In this document: piece by piece, positions 1 through 10,237 of the stretch
Layout: each line of letters opens with the position of its first letter
Position numbering within the stretch: position 1 is the stretch's first letter
Origin: Oxyruncus cristatus
Lineage: Eukaryota; Chordata; Aves; Passeriformes; Cotingidae
Reading direction: 5' to 3'
Length of the DNA: 64,000 bases
Assembly (NCBI GenBank): GCA_013399855.1
Contig: VXAY01004752.1
Coordinates: 1,182,302-1,246,301, forward strand
Position numbers and translations under genes: made by a program
The notes under the pieces: model-generated
What the model was told of the DNA's origin: nothing
The model's database searches: none
Seen by the model: only the letters and a program-made list of their open reading frames with translations

Positions 1-169
1 CCTCCCACATTTTAACCCGACCCCCCGCCCGTTCTCGCCCCGCTCCCCTCGCACTCCCCTCACGAAATGGCGGCGCGGGCGCGGCCGGCAGGGGGCGCTG
101 CGGGCGCGGCCATGGCGGCTGCGCGGGCGGGTCCTGAGGCGCCCGGCAGCCCCCGCGCCCGCCGCCGCC
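1..169 (+). promoter_or_regulatory. CNIH1: CNIH1 CpG-rich promoter and 5' UTR
   Basis: The sequence before the CNIH1 start is very GC-rich with many CpG dinucleotides and no TATA box that I can see, as expected for a housekeeping CpG-island promoter that continues to about position 370. Two upstream ATGs, at 67 and 112, are in frame with each other but out of frame with CNIH1; both sit in G/C-rich contexts. The transcription start is not visible, so which of them lie in the mRNA is unknown. The left edge of the window cuts the promoter. Confidence 0.6.
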
Positions 170-250
170 ATGGCCTTCACGTTCGCCGCCTTCTGCTACA
201 TGTTGGCGCTGCTGCTCACGGCCGCGCTCATCTTCTTCGCCATCTGGCAT
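170..250 (+). CDS. CNIH1: CNIH1 coding exon 1 (residues 1-27)
   Basis: The start ATG at 170 lies in a GCCGCCATGG context, an excellent Kozak match. The exon encodes the first membrane segment up to His27 and ends in phase 0 at a GTGAGT donor. Confidence 0.96.
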
Positions 251-3200
251 GTGAGTGTGGGGGGCCGGGGGATGTGCCCGGCCTGGGGACGGGCCCCGGA
301 GAGCCCCCGGGGCGGCCCCGGAGAGCCGCGGAGAGAGCGGGGCAGTCGCATCCGGAGCCGCCCTCAGAGGGGGAATCGGCCTCTGTGCCGATGAAATGGG
401 GTTTTATACGGGCAGATGGTGGCTGAATGAGGGGGAATGGCTTCACGTGGGCAGAGGGCAGGGTTAGATGGGATATAGGGAGGAAATTCATTGTTGTGAG
501 GGCGGTGAGACCCTGGCACAGGTTGCCCAGAGAAGCTGTGGCTGCCCCGTCCCTGGAAGTGTCCAAGGCCGGGTTGGACGGGGCTTGGAGCAACCTGGGC
601 TAGTGGAGGGTGCTCATGGCAGAGGGGTTGGAACGGGATGATCTTTAAGGTCCCTTCCCACCCAGACCGTTCCGGGATTCCGTGATTTCTTTCTCGAGCC
701 CAGCACAGGGAGAGCAGCCGAACAGGTCCCTGCCAGGGGAGGTGCTCTAGGGGAAGATGTGATGCTTGGCAGGCATTTGTTCTGTAGAAGTGGCTTTTGT
801 ACTTCACGCTGCATCTTTTTATTTTATTTTATTTTATTTTTTTTCTTATGGTGTGAAAAGCTCGAGTGTTCACATACTTGTTTTTTTTTTTTTTTAAGGG
901 ATGCACCTTTTGGACATATAACCTGCTCTAAGTGACCCTGCCTTGCCAGGGGGGTTGGACTGTATGATCTCCTCCCAGCCCTAACAATTCTCTGATTTTG
1001 TGGTATATGTGGGGTCAGCATTTACTTAGACAGTGAGGCAAAATATTTGGCAGCTTTTAAGCTTGCTGTTTCTGGATTAAGGAAGCCCGTCTCCAGTTCC
1101 TGCTGGCCACCAAGATAGTCCTGTGTGAGGTCTGGGGTCTGGGGTTAAGAACTGATGAAGGGGATGTTGGAAATTTGTTGCTGGTGGGGAGGTAGAAAGG
1201 TGAAGAGTGGGCAGAGGTCTTTGAATACCTGAAGAATCTTCTGCTTTCTTGTTTGTAAAACCCATTTCCCGTGTGTTTTCTCTGTGGGTTTATGATGTTA
1301 AAAAGTCCCTGAACACAATGGCAGCAGTTTGTGACAGAATTTCACGTTTCGTGGATAAAATACACCGTTGCTCCTGGACTGAGCAGTCACAACTGTTTCA
1401 TTTTTTTCCCCCCTAGATTATAGCATTTGATGAACTGAAGACTGATTACAAGAACCCCATAGACCAATGTAATACACTCAATCCTGTAAGTAGCACACTG
1501 GACTTTTTGTTTTGCTAAATAAATATACGTTAAGTGCTTTTTCTTTTTTTTTTTGTTTTTGTGTGTGTTATCTTGATGCAATCTGCCTAGGCAATAGAAT
1601 TGCATCTGGGTTGACAAAACCTCGCTGTGGGTAGAAGTTTTAGGGAAATTCTTTGTCTGGTTCTTTACTTTCAAGTTGAATATTCTGACTGTTATTAATC
1701 TGCTGGTGATCTTGTCAGCTGTCATACTAACATTCTTTCAATCTGCTTTCCACATTTTCGGCACAAAGACAGTTGAAAAGGTCAAAAAGATTAAAAGAGT
1801 CAAAATTGCATTAAAGGTGTGTACTGCTTTTCAGTTTCATGTTTTTTGACGCCACTCCCCTCTCATTTTGTTAGGAACATTTGTAATACTCCTAAGCTGT
1901 TTTGTTTAGTGTGCCTGTTCATCTGCTCGTTCTTTGTTCCTTGGGGTTTATAACAACTTCATGGATTTCCATATTTTGTGCAAAACCAATTCTGCTTGCT
2001 TACCCAGCGGCGTGGGGAAAACTGTTACATGCCTGTCAGGTGTCAGAAAGTAACTTCTGGCAGGAATAAATCGTGTTTTTTCAGGCTAGATTTACTGATA
2101 AATCGTGTTTTTTCAAGCTAGATTTACTGAACTCTGAGGTTAGATGAGAACAGTTGTTTGTTTTAAGCATTGACCGAGTCAATTCTGATCTTTTTTGGAG
2201 GATTTAGGTTGGTGGAAGGCGATAGGGATTATCTTCACTGCTCTATTTTGTGTTCCAGGATCAGGGGTGTGTCCTGGGGTCCTCTCTTGGAGGCAACTCT
2301 GATGCTCCTTGGCTTAGGAAAAGAATTTGTGGCAAACTATTTGCCTGCATCTCTTCCGGGCCAGCAGGAGAGGGGAGGCTTGTTGAAGGACACGCAGTTT
2401 GAGCCGGCAGGATTTTGTGCATCTCTCCTGGTTTTTTCGCTGTGTGTGCCCAGGCTGAGGGAGGACGGAGGGGCAGCACGGCAGCGTGGCCTGGGCTGAA
2501 ACTTAGGTGTGGTTTAAGTAAATTATGCAAGTTAAAGACCAATTTACAGTAGCTGGAAGGGGGAGAGGGGGGGGAAAAAAAGCATTTCAGATTTCCAGCC
2601 CACAAATTGAAGTGGTATTACAGCGTGAGGAGAGCGGGGAGGAGCAGAGGTGCCAGGCAGAGGTTGCAGCTCGGAGAGGGGGTTTCCTGCTCGGAGAGCT
2701 GCGCATTTAACAGTTTCCCTTGCTTGGTCTGTTCCAGTCATTCCTGCTGCAGTGTGGGAGAGGCCAGTTCTCATGACATGGATGCATTATGGTCTTACTG
2801 CAACCTCTGTAGTGCTAAAATGCGCATGTTTAACCAAATCTTAACCCCGTGCATGGAGTGTCCTTTACATGGCAGCTTTGTGACCTGGAAGTCGGAAATA
2901 ACTTCGTGTTTGCTGTTCCTGTGAGAGCAGATGAGCCCCTAAAAGTGGAGTTGGGATTCAGGCTCTTCAAGGGAGTCTGGTAAATGGTGCTGGATAAACA
3001 CACAGGAGGGTTGTTCTCCTGGACAGAGAATCAAAAGATCCTGGTAGGAATTGAGACACCTCAGTAGAAAGATTATCCCAAAATAGTATCTCCTTAGTAC
3101 ACTGCTGATTCTTTCTCTTCCTTGCTCCTGTTATAGTCATGTCTTTTCTCAGCAACCAGATTCACCCTCCCTCGTTTCTGTGATAAATATGGCAGGATAT

Positions 3201-6200
3201 GATGTAATTAATTTTCCCTTAGGGCAGAAAGGGAGAATAAAGTGTGGAAGATTTGAAAGAGGCAGGTATTCCAGTGTGGGAGTAGGGTATAATAAACAAG
3301 AGAAAAGAAAAACAAATTTTGAGCTGTTTGTAGGTAAATAAATACAGATTTTTCAGACCTGGTGGATCTGTCTGAGCAGGCTGCCAAATGCATTGTGTGT
3401 TGGACAGGGTGGTTGTTGTTCTGCTATAAATAATTGCCATGTGTAAATGGTAAGTATGCAAAGAAGGGTCTGGGTGAAGATATTTTCTTGGAAAATTTCG
3501 TGTATGACAGCTGAATTTTGGTGGTGTTGATGCAGGTTTACTTTGTTATCCTTCATTTAGAGAGGCAGGAGGGTGTAGCAAAGGCGGTGAGAATCTTTGT
3601 TGGTAGCTGTTAGATTTCTAGGAAGATATTTTTGGGGCTTTAAGAGAAGAATAAAAAAATTATAAACCACTGAAAGTTCGATGTAATCGCCCTAGGCAGC
3701 GTTAGTCACTGCCCAAAAAATGAGGGGCAGAGCGTGTTGTGTGTGTGTGCACACACAGTTTAAATCTTTGGGTGGAGATGGAGTGTTTTTCCTGAGGAGA
3801 AGTTTTAGTGGGCCTGAGTTGAGGAGGAGAAGCTTTTACAGATCTGCTGCTTCTCCTGTGGAGCCAGGCTGGGAGAGCTGGGGGTGTTCACCTGGAGGAG
3901 GGTGCAGGGAGACCTGAGAGCCCCTTGCAGGGCCTAAAGGGGCTCCAGGAGAGCTGGAGAGGGACTGGGGACAAGGGATGGAGGGACAGGACAAGGGGGA
4001 ATGGCTTCATGTGGACAGAGGGCAGGGTTGGGTTAGAGGGGATATGGGGAGGAAATTCCTTGTTGTGAGGGCAATGAGACCCTGGCACAGGTTGCCCAGA
4101 GAAGCTGTGGCTGCCCCTGGATCCCTGGAAGTGTCCAAGGCCAGGTTGGATGGGGCTTGGAGCAACCTGGGCTAGTGGAAGGTGTTCCTGCCCATGGCAG
4201 GGGTTGGAACTGGATTATCTTCAAGGTCCCTACCAGCCAAACCACCCTGTTATTCCACGCATGATCCCTTCTGCCCCGTGTGATAGAGCAGTAACCAGCA
4301 CTTTGGGGTGACCTGCAGAGACCTTTCCTCGTGGTGGGTGTGAGATGCCGCAGCCCTTTGCATGTGTTTACTCCCTGTACCTCTCCATGTTGTTCCTGTT
4401 AACAACACTAATACACCTGGCATTTCGTGCTTCCCGTGGTTCCGTGGTACACTGACGATGAGCTCTGTGGGCTTCTGCTGGAAGCATGGTGCTGTAAAGC
4501 ATGCACGACGGGAACTGGGAGGGAAAGCTGCCTAATTCCCCCCAAACTGCCCGTGTGGAGCCGACCCGTGTGTGTGACCGGTTTGGTTGGGTAAAGCTCT
4601 GCCTGGGGTGTTACGTTTTGGCAATAATTCCACTTGGAGAAGTTGTGGATGTGTGGATACCAAAACAAGGCTGTGAACCAGGAGAACACAAACATCTTCC
4701 TGCCTATGAGCTGTTCTGAGGAGCATGTTTCCTGCTGATATTTCGCTGTTGCATGAGCAGAAATATCACGATGATCTTTTCTGAGGGTCACTGTAAAGCG
4801 TGGAATCTGTCAATTTATTAGAAGCAATAAAAAAAAAAATTGATCTGAGCATCTGATTTTATAAATTTTTCTACTTGGTCCATGAATATCATGTGAAAAC
4901 AGCAAGGCAGCGCTGCTGGCTGCTGCTTTCACGTTCCACAGTCCTGCTCTTGTTAGTGTTGGTTTTAAATACGATTTTTAAGCAAACGCTCACCTCCAAA
5001 GCAGCTGAAACGCCACACGTTTTGCTCTGTGTGATTGAAACTTCTAACTCATCTTTTTCTTTTCCAGCTTGTACTTCCAGAGTACCTCATCCATGCATTC
5101 TTCTGTGTCATGTTTCTCTGTGCAGCAGAGTGGCTCACACTGGGTCTCAATATGCCCTTGTTGGCCTATCATATTTGGAGGTAATTTTGGCGTGGCTGTG
5201 CTCAGTGAATTGTTCTCCTTCTCCTGTTGCCATGTTCCTGTCCCGTGTTCTGTGTCTTGGGAAAACAGAAATACTTTTTGATACGCCCTGAAAGTTCGTG
5301 GCTGCACAATAAGAACCATCACTTGGCTTTGCTGGGTGTTTTTATTTTTCATTCTCTTGTGCTGTGTGAGAGTTGTGTTGTGTGTCCTGGTATTCCTTGG
5401 TGGGAGGGGGGCAGGATCCAATGTTTCCCATGGCCCTCATCCCACGCCTCCCTGTGCCCCCGTTTCAGGTACATGAGCAGACCGGTGATGAGCGGCCCGG
5501 GGCTCTACGACCCTACGACCATCATGAATGCAGATATTTTAGCCTATTGCCAGAAAGAAGGATGGTGCAAATTAGCATTCTACCTTCTATCCTTTTTTTA
5601 CTACCTATATGGGTAAGTTTTTTCCCCTCAGCCTGAAGTTTTGGCTCAGTGCACCAGAGCAATACTGTACAGAGGGATATGTTCCTTCCAGTGCCTGAAT
5701 GGAGCCTGCAGGAGAGCTGGAGAGGGACTTTGGACATGGGCATGGAGTGATAAGACTTGGGAAAATGGCTTCCCGCTGCCAGAGGGCAGGGTTAGAGGGG
5801 ATATTGGGAAGGAATTGTTGGCTGTGAGGGTGGTGAGGCCCTGGCACAGGTTGCCCAGAGAAGCTGTGGCTGCCCCTGGATCCCTGGAAGTGTCCAAGGC
5901 CAGGTTGGATGGGGCTTGGAACAACCTGGGCAAGTAGAAGGTGTCCCTGCCCATGGCAGGGGGTGGAACTGGGTGAGCTTTAAGGTTCTTTTCAACCCAA
6001 ACCCTTCTGGAATTCTGTGAATTTGTAGCAGAGACTCTCCCAGTACCTCTGGCACAGCCCAGCAAAGGTCGCCCCCCTGCACACCTTTAAATACTCGTCA
6101 GGAGCAGCAAAAGCACAGAACTCCTCCCCCACTCACCCCTTGATGCACCAACAGGCAGCGGCGGGGGGGTGTTGGTTCAGTCTGTGACACACAGGATGAA

Positions 6201-6871
6201 AAGATCCCTGGACTTGCAAGTCCAGCCTGGCAAATATCCTTTCCTGTAGCACCAACTAAGTCACCTCCAGAATCCCTGTCTGGGCTCTCCCGTTATGTAA
6301 TGACCACATAAACAAATTAACATTATAAATTCATTTGCACTGGAAGTGTTCAAGGCCTGGTTGGACGGGGCTTGGAGCAACCTGGGATAGTGGAAAGTGT
6401 CCCTGCCCATGTCCGAGGCATAGAACTGGATGATCTTACAGGTCCCTTCCAACCCAGACCATTCTGCGACTGTGTGATAAGGTGCCAACTTTCCTGGAAA
6501 AGAATCCACAATCACCATTAATTCGGTTTCAGACACAAGTCTTAATTTGGTCGGAATTACTATTTTGAGTCTGTATTCTGTGACTGGAGACGGGAAAGGT
6601 CCAAGCTTTTCTTCTTTTAAGAATAATGTAATAAATCCTCAGAGCATTTCCATTAAGAAGCTGAAACATGAATATTTTTAGAGTAAAGTATTTGATGTAA
6701 ACGTGATTTTTGTTGAAGAGTCATTGTGTCAAATCTTCAGTCACAATCCACGTATCTCACGTGAACTTGTTCCTTAGCATATACATTAAGTGTGTAACAC
6801 TGATCAAAGTGATGCATGTTCATATTTTTATTTTCTTTTGCAGCATGATTTATGTCCTGGTGAGCTCTTAA
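170..6871 (+). CDS. CNIH1: Cornichon homolog 1 (CNIH1), complete, five coding exons
   Basis: Joining 170-250, 1417-1485, 5068-5180, 5469-5612 and 6844-6871 gives 435 nt, a 144-residue protein plus stop, the same length as human CNIH1. It begins [16 protein letters not shown] and ends MIYVLVSS. All introns have GT/AG ends and reading phase is kept. The family is an ER membrane protein that loads cargo, such as TGF-alpha-type EGF-receptor ligands, into COPII vesicles. Three hydrophobic segments are visible, at about residues 5-30, 54-86 and 119-143. The 16-residue-type insertion typical of the AMPA-receptor auxiliary paralogues CNIH2/3 is absent, which supports CNIH1. Compared with the human protein as I remember it, the only change noticed is Ser for Ala at residue 129 in the last membrane segment. 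Introns 1, 2 and 4 carry CR1 copies, all in sense orientation. It converges on CDKN3 downstream. Identity is very secure; it is not disrupted. Confidence 0.97.
431..687 (+). repeat. CR1 LINE 3' fragment, CNIH1 intron 1
   Basis: This carries the core CR1 3'-end string (CTGGCACAGGTTGCCCAGAG, then the 'ggccaggttggacggggctt' type block and 'atgatctttaaggtccctt') in plus orientation. The terminal octamer repeats are decayed. It is 5'-truncated, as most CR1 copies are. Confidence 0.9.
815..895 (+). repeat. ATTTT microsatellite and poly-T tract, CNIH1 intron 1
   Basis: About five ATTTT units lie at 815-844, and a run of 15 T lies at 881-895. These are simple repeats with no further content. Confidence 0.8.
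921..1002 (+). repeat. Short CR1 3' fragment of a different subfamily, CNIH1 intron 1
   Basis: It reads 'acctgctctaagtgaccctg' then 'ggggttggactgtatgatct', typical of CR1 subfamilies distinct from the dominant one here, and ends at 'attctctgattttgtg'. It is sense to CNIH1. Confidence 0.75.
1417..1485 (+). CDS. CNIH1: CNIH1 coding exon 2 (residues 28-50)
   Basis: The exon follows a pyrimidine-rich tract ending in CCCTAG and precedes a GTAAGT donor. It encodes [18 protein letters not shown] and five further residues to Pro50, the conserved luminal loop of the family. It is phase 0 at both ends. Confidence 0.96.
2066..2129 (+). repeat. 32-bp tandem duplication, CNIH1 intron 2
   Basis: The 32 bp at 2066-2097 are followed directly by a second copy at 2098-2129 differing at one base (G/A). 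This is a recent local duplication. Confidence 0.9.
3862..4260 (+). repeat. CR1 LINE 3' fragment, about 400 bp, CNIH1 intron 2
   Basis: It is the longest CR1 piece in the gene. It begins in the 'gccaggctgggagagctggg' region, runs through the 'ctccaggagagctggagagg' block and the common core, and ends near 'ccctgttattcca'. Sense orientation. It is well conserved in the core. Confidence 0.92.
5068..5180 (+). CDS. CNIH1: CNIH1 coding exon 3 (residues 51-88)
   Basis: The acceptor is TTTTCCAG and the donor GTAATT. The exon encodes [12 protein letters not shown], the second hydrophobic segment and AYHIW, and splits the Arg88 codon after its second base. Confidence 0.96.
5469..5612 (+). CDS. CNIH1: CNIH1 coding exon 4 (residues 88-136)
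   Basis: The acceptor is CGTTTCAG and the donor GTAAGT. The exon encodes [20 protein letters not shown], then the final membrane segment up to Tyr135. Ser129 stands where human CNIH1 has Ala. The Gly136 codon is split. Confidence 0.96.
5684..6023 (+). repeat. CR1 LINE 3' fragment, CNIH1 intron 4
   Basis: It starts at 'ccttccagtgcctgaatgga', 72 bp after the exon-4 donor, and ends at 'ttctggaattctgtgaattt'. Sense orientation, with a nearly intact core. Confidence 0.92.
6339..6478 (+). repeat. Short CR1 3' fragment, CNIH1 intron 4
   Basis: It contains 'ctggaagtgttcaaggcctg' through 'accattctgcgactgtgtga'. Sense orientation, truncated to the last 140 bp. Confidence 0.88.
6844..6871 (+). CDS. 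CNIH1: CNIH1 coding exon 5 (C-terminus and stop)
   Basis: After a TTTTGCAG acceptor the exon encodes MIYVLVSS and a TAA stop at 6869-6871. The C-terminus matches the family exactly. Confidence 0.95.
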
Positions 6872-7758
6872 GAAGACACTCAGCAAGCTTTGTTCCAGTT
6901 AAGTGCATGCAAAAGCCACAAAAACCATGGATTCTTTACAACAAGAACCTCCGACCAAGAATTAAATCCGGAACCCGACGATTGCAATTGCGTTAGAAAA
7001 CAATGACTCCCCTATTTTTAAAATGTTTCCACATTTGATACTTGTGGAAAGACTGTTTTCTTATATTTTACTGGGACGCTGAAATTCAAGAATTACGTGT
7101 AAATTAATATAAAGGTGACTGGGGTTTGGAAAGTTTTGACTTTGCACTGCATAAGGAACAGCCATAACCTTCGAGTAGCTGTTGGTTACTACTAGCCTTA
7201 GGACTCTAGGGATTTGCTTTAGGCTGGGCTTTGTAGTGGCTCACTTGGACTTGTGTATCCCACTCTTAACTCTAAATCAGCCGTAGCTCCGAGTGCTTGG
7301 GAAGGACTGGAATGCTGTGTTTTGCCCGTAGGTGACGTTGGTCTTAGGATATGAATTCATGGACACAATTGCAAAAATAGTTCTATTTTGGGTTGTTTTT
7401 TTTTTTTTTTTTCCTGTCTGGTTAGTCTTTCCCTGGTTGTGCATGGTCCAGGTCCTTCTATATCTCCTCCAAACATTAGCCCTGCTTTAATCTCGAGCCT
7501 GTGTCATTGTGGTAGGAGAAGCTGAATTGTCCATGGAGAAATGAATTTAAATGATTTTTTTAAAAAAAAATGTCTGTGCTGTCTGATTAACAAATGGACG
7601 AACCTCCAACATTTACCAAGTCCAGTAATGAAAACACTCTTGGGTTTAAGAGTAATAAATACTCCAGACTTTTTTCAAAGCAGAAAGTGAGATTGTGAAA
7701 CTGCCCCGCTGTTCCTTAGTGCAATAAATGACAATAAAAAACAAATCTCAAATTCAGC
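6872..7758 (+). other. CNIH1: CNIH1 3' untranslated region (inferred extent)
   Basis: The sequence after the stop is AT-rich and holds no gene. The first strong polyadenylation signals are AATAAA at 7654, 7723 and 7733, so an mRNA end near 7745-7760 gives a 3' UTR of roughly 0.9 kb. The exact cleavage site is an inference. Confidence 0.55.
7723..7738 (+). terminator. CNIH1: Paired AATAAA polyadenylation signals for CNIH1
   Basis: Two AATAAA hexamers lie 10 bp apart at 7723-7728 and 7733-7738, with another at 7654-7659. They are the first canonical signals downstream of the CNIH1 stop on this strand. Confidence 0.55.
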
Positions 7759-7760
7759 AA

Positions 7761-10150
7761 CAGCTCCTTTCATCTGGTGCCTTGTTTTGCTTTTAAATTC
7801 GGCAGATCCTCGCTGTGTCCATCGCTCAGATTTACATGGATAATTGCATCCCCTCTGAAAATAGAACATGGAATCAAGTTATGTCTGGAAAAGTGAAGCT
7901 CTCATTTCTTGCCTTTTTTCATGAAGTTTAAATAGTAGATGGGACAGGGGAAGATGTTTCACATAAATATTGTAAATTGTGACTGCAAGCAGCTGCTTAG
8001 TTTACGAGTAATAATTAGGAGTCTTTTTCATTTACTTGTGCTGGAGAACAATGCAGAGTTTCCCAGTTCTAGTAAAACTTTTTTTTTGTATAAACTGTGT
8101 ATCTGTTCACTTTGGGTCTCTGGGGTGAAAGAGGCAACAAAAGTTGTACCAGTTTGCACTGGGGTCCACCAGAAATCCGGGTATTCCAGTACTGGTGTGC
8201 AGGGCAGCGGGAACAGCTGGGGAAGAACAGTATGAGGCAGGGGAGGTGTTGAACATCTCTGCCTGAGGAGGGAGAGAATGGTTGGAAATTTGTGGGTTAC
8301 AGGTGTCCTGGAGAGCTCTGGCATCTTAAACAGCGCAGATGGCCTGTTCTGCCATCAGTTCAGTTGCTTTCCAAGCACTTTTATAGCCTGGTGTGGGAGA
8401 TCCCAGAACCCCAGAATGGTTTGGGTTGGAAAGACCTTACAGACCATCCAGTTCCAACCCCCTGCCATAGGCAGGGACACCTTCCACTAGCCCAGGTTGC
8501 TCCAAGCCTCATCCGTCCTGGCCTTGAAAACTTCCAGGGATGGGGCAGCCACAGCTTCTCTGGGCAACCCCGAGAAAGCGAGTTCTGCAGTGGAATTAAT
8601 TATTGTGTAAAAATACTTGTTTAACAGTTCTGCCAGATTTCATTTGGTGCCCCTAAACTATTTTTTAGGACATAATGAAAATTTCCAGGTTATTTATGCT
8701 GGGTATGAGTGATCTGTCAAAGCAGAGAATTCTGTTTAATCTCTTCCTGTTTGGAGTTCCTTCTGCAGCTTTGGGACTGTCCTTTCTCCTCCACAAATTA
8801 TCCGTGTTCCAGGCTATTACCACACTAAGTGTGGGTGCCCAGGGGACGCAGAGTGGCAGTTTCCTCCTCTCTGCTCTGAATTCTTCTCTTTTTATAATGT
8901 ACTGGGACTAAGAGAACTCAGGCTGTGGTAACTTCAAATCCTTTTCCTGAACGAAGAAGAATAGTCCTGAGAGCTTATGGCTATGTACATAAAATTGCCT
9001 TTCTGATTGTCATTATTTTTGGAGTTCCAGGAGGCAGAAGATTATGGAGAGAATAAAGAACATTTCTCTCCCCATCAGCAAGTTTCCTGCTGAGTCATAT
9101 GATAAATACTTAATATCTAAAACCCATCAGCTGCAAGGATCAAACACCAGGGCACATTTGGAGCAGAGTGTTTTCTCCAAGTGGAAACTGGAAGAGTCCC
9201 TGTGTCTGCTGTAGGAGTGGAGAAGGGAATGGCAGTAAAAACTAATTAATCTGTAGAAATCACCTTTAAACCTGCGCTCAAGTGTCTGGGTTTAAATATG
9301 TTAAAGAGAGAAATTTAAATCCAAGTGAGTTCTCCTTCCACTCAAAGCCACCGGTGCTGTGGTGGAGTCCCACGTCACAACTTCTGACTTAGGAAATGTC
9401 CTGAAAAATCGAAGTTTCATCAAAACCTGCCTGTTCATCTTCCCTTTATGAGTGGATGTAGTGGAACAGGAGGGATGGGGACTGTTGGATCAGTGTTCCT
9501 GTGGGATCCTCTCCGGCTCCCAGCTGATTGTTTGTTTACTTTCTCTGCTGTCAGCAGGCAGAAGGGCTGTGCCAGAGCCTCACCCACGCACATACAGCAG
9601 TGTCTCTTCCCGGCAGTCACCTAAAAACCCACTGGTTTGGCTTGTCACAGATCTTCGGTGCAACACCTCCTACTTGTGGAATGAGGGGACCCATTCCTAA
9701 ATATTCCTGAACACAGGGAGCGGAAATGTGGCATTTTAGGACGAGTTCTTACAGCGCATAAGGGGTGAGCCCTCCAGCCTGACTTTGCTGTAAAGCAGAG
9801 CTGAGGGTGTTTGTAAACAGCTCCAGTGATGTAATTTTTATCCAGCTCCATTATCCCAACGTGACTCCAGATCATTACATGGAAAACCAGGCGTGCAGGC
9901 CACCAGAACAGCAGTGAGCACAACCACACTCGCACACGTATTTTTCAGGCAGTGAGTATTAAAGACACCGGGGAGAGGGAGATGCTGCACATCCCGCAGG
10001 ATCTCCATCCCCACCCCAGCATTTCACACCCGGATTTGGGAGGGAGCAGCCGTGTCCCCCGGGCAGGAGCAGTGAGGAAGTCAAGGTCAGGGGAGAGGTG
10101 TCTCATCCGTGTGTGTTCCACACACACAGAGATGCCCAGGGCAGCTCCAG
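7761..10150. other. Intergenic gap between convergent CNIH1 and CDKN3
   Basis: This stretch has no recognisable exon on either strand. It holds one minus-strand CR1 copy (8401-8570) and otherwise unique AT-rich sequence. The CDKN3 3' UTR must occupy its right end, but I see no canonical AATAAA on the minus strand close to the CDKN3 stop, so the 3' end of that transcript is unresolved. Confidence 0.6.
8401..8570 (-). repeat. CR1 LINE 3' fragment, minus strand, intergenic
   Basis: Read on the minus strand it ends in 'accattctggggttctgg' after the core 'ggttggaactggatggtctg' region. It is a truncated copy of about 170 bp. Confidence 0.9.
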
Positions 10151-10237
10151 CTACCGCGACGCCGATCTCAGCACCGTGTCCGTCGTTGCCAGGTGTGCAG
10201 CCAGGTTCTCCCGGAACTCATGGAGGAAATTGTACTG
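10151..10237 (-). CDS. CDKN3: CDKN3 coding exon 7 (C-terminus and stop)
   Basis: After a TTTTCCAG acceptor the exon encodes QYNFLHEFRENLAAHL, then ATTDTVLRSASR and a TAG stop. It corresponds to the human C-terminus QYNYLHEFRDKLAAHL followed by a Ser/Arg tail. Confidence 0.94.
   Translation of the reverse strand, partial: QYNFLHEFRENLAAHLATTDTVLRSASR

Noticed and set aside
1760..1820. Possible extra exon in CNIH1 intron 2 ending in a GTGTGT donor-like site
   Set aside because: Lys-rich chance translation. The five known exons already give a full-length protein with no gap between exons 2 and 3.
5792..6082. Repeated open frames with '[22 protein letters not shown]'-like peptides in many places
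   Set aside because: The shared peptides come from translating the CR1 3' core in arbitrary frames. They are repeat-derived, not a gene family, and this core lies downstream of the CR1 coding region.
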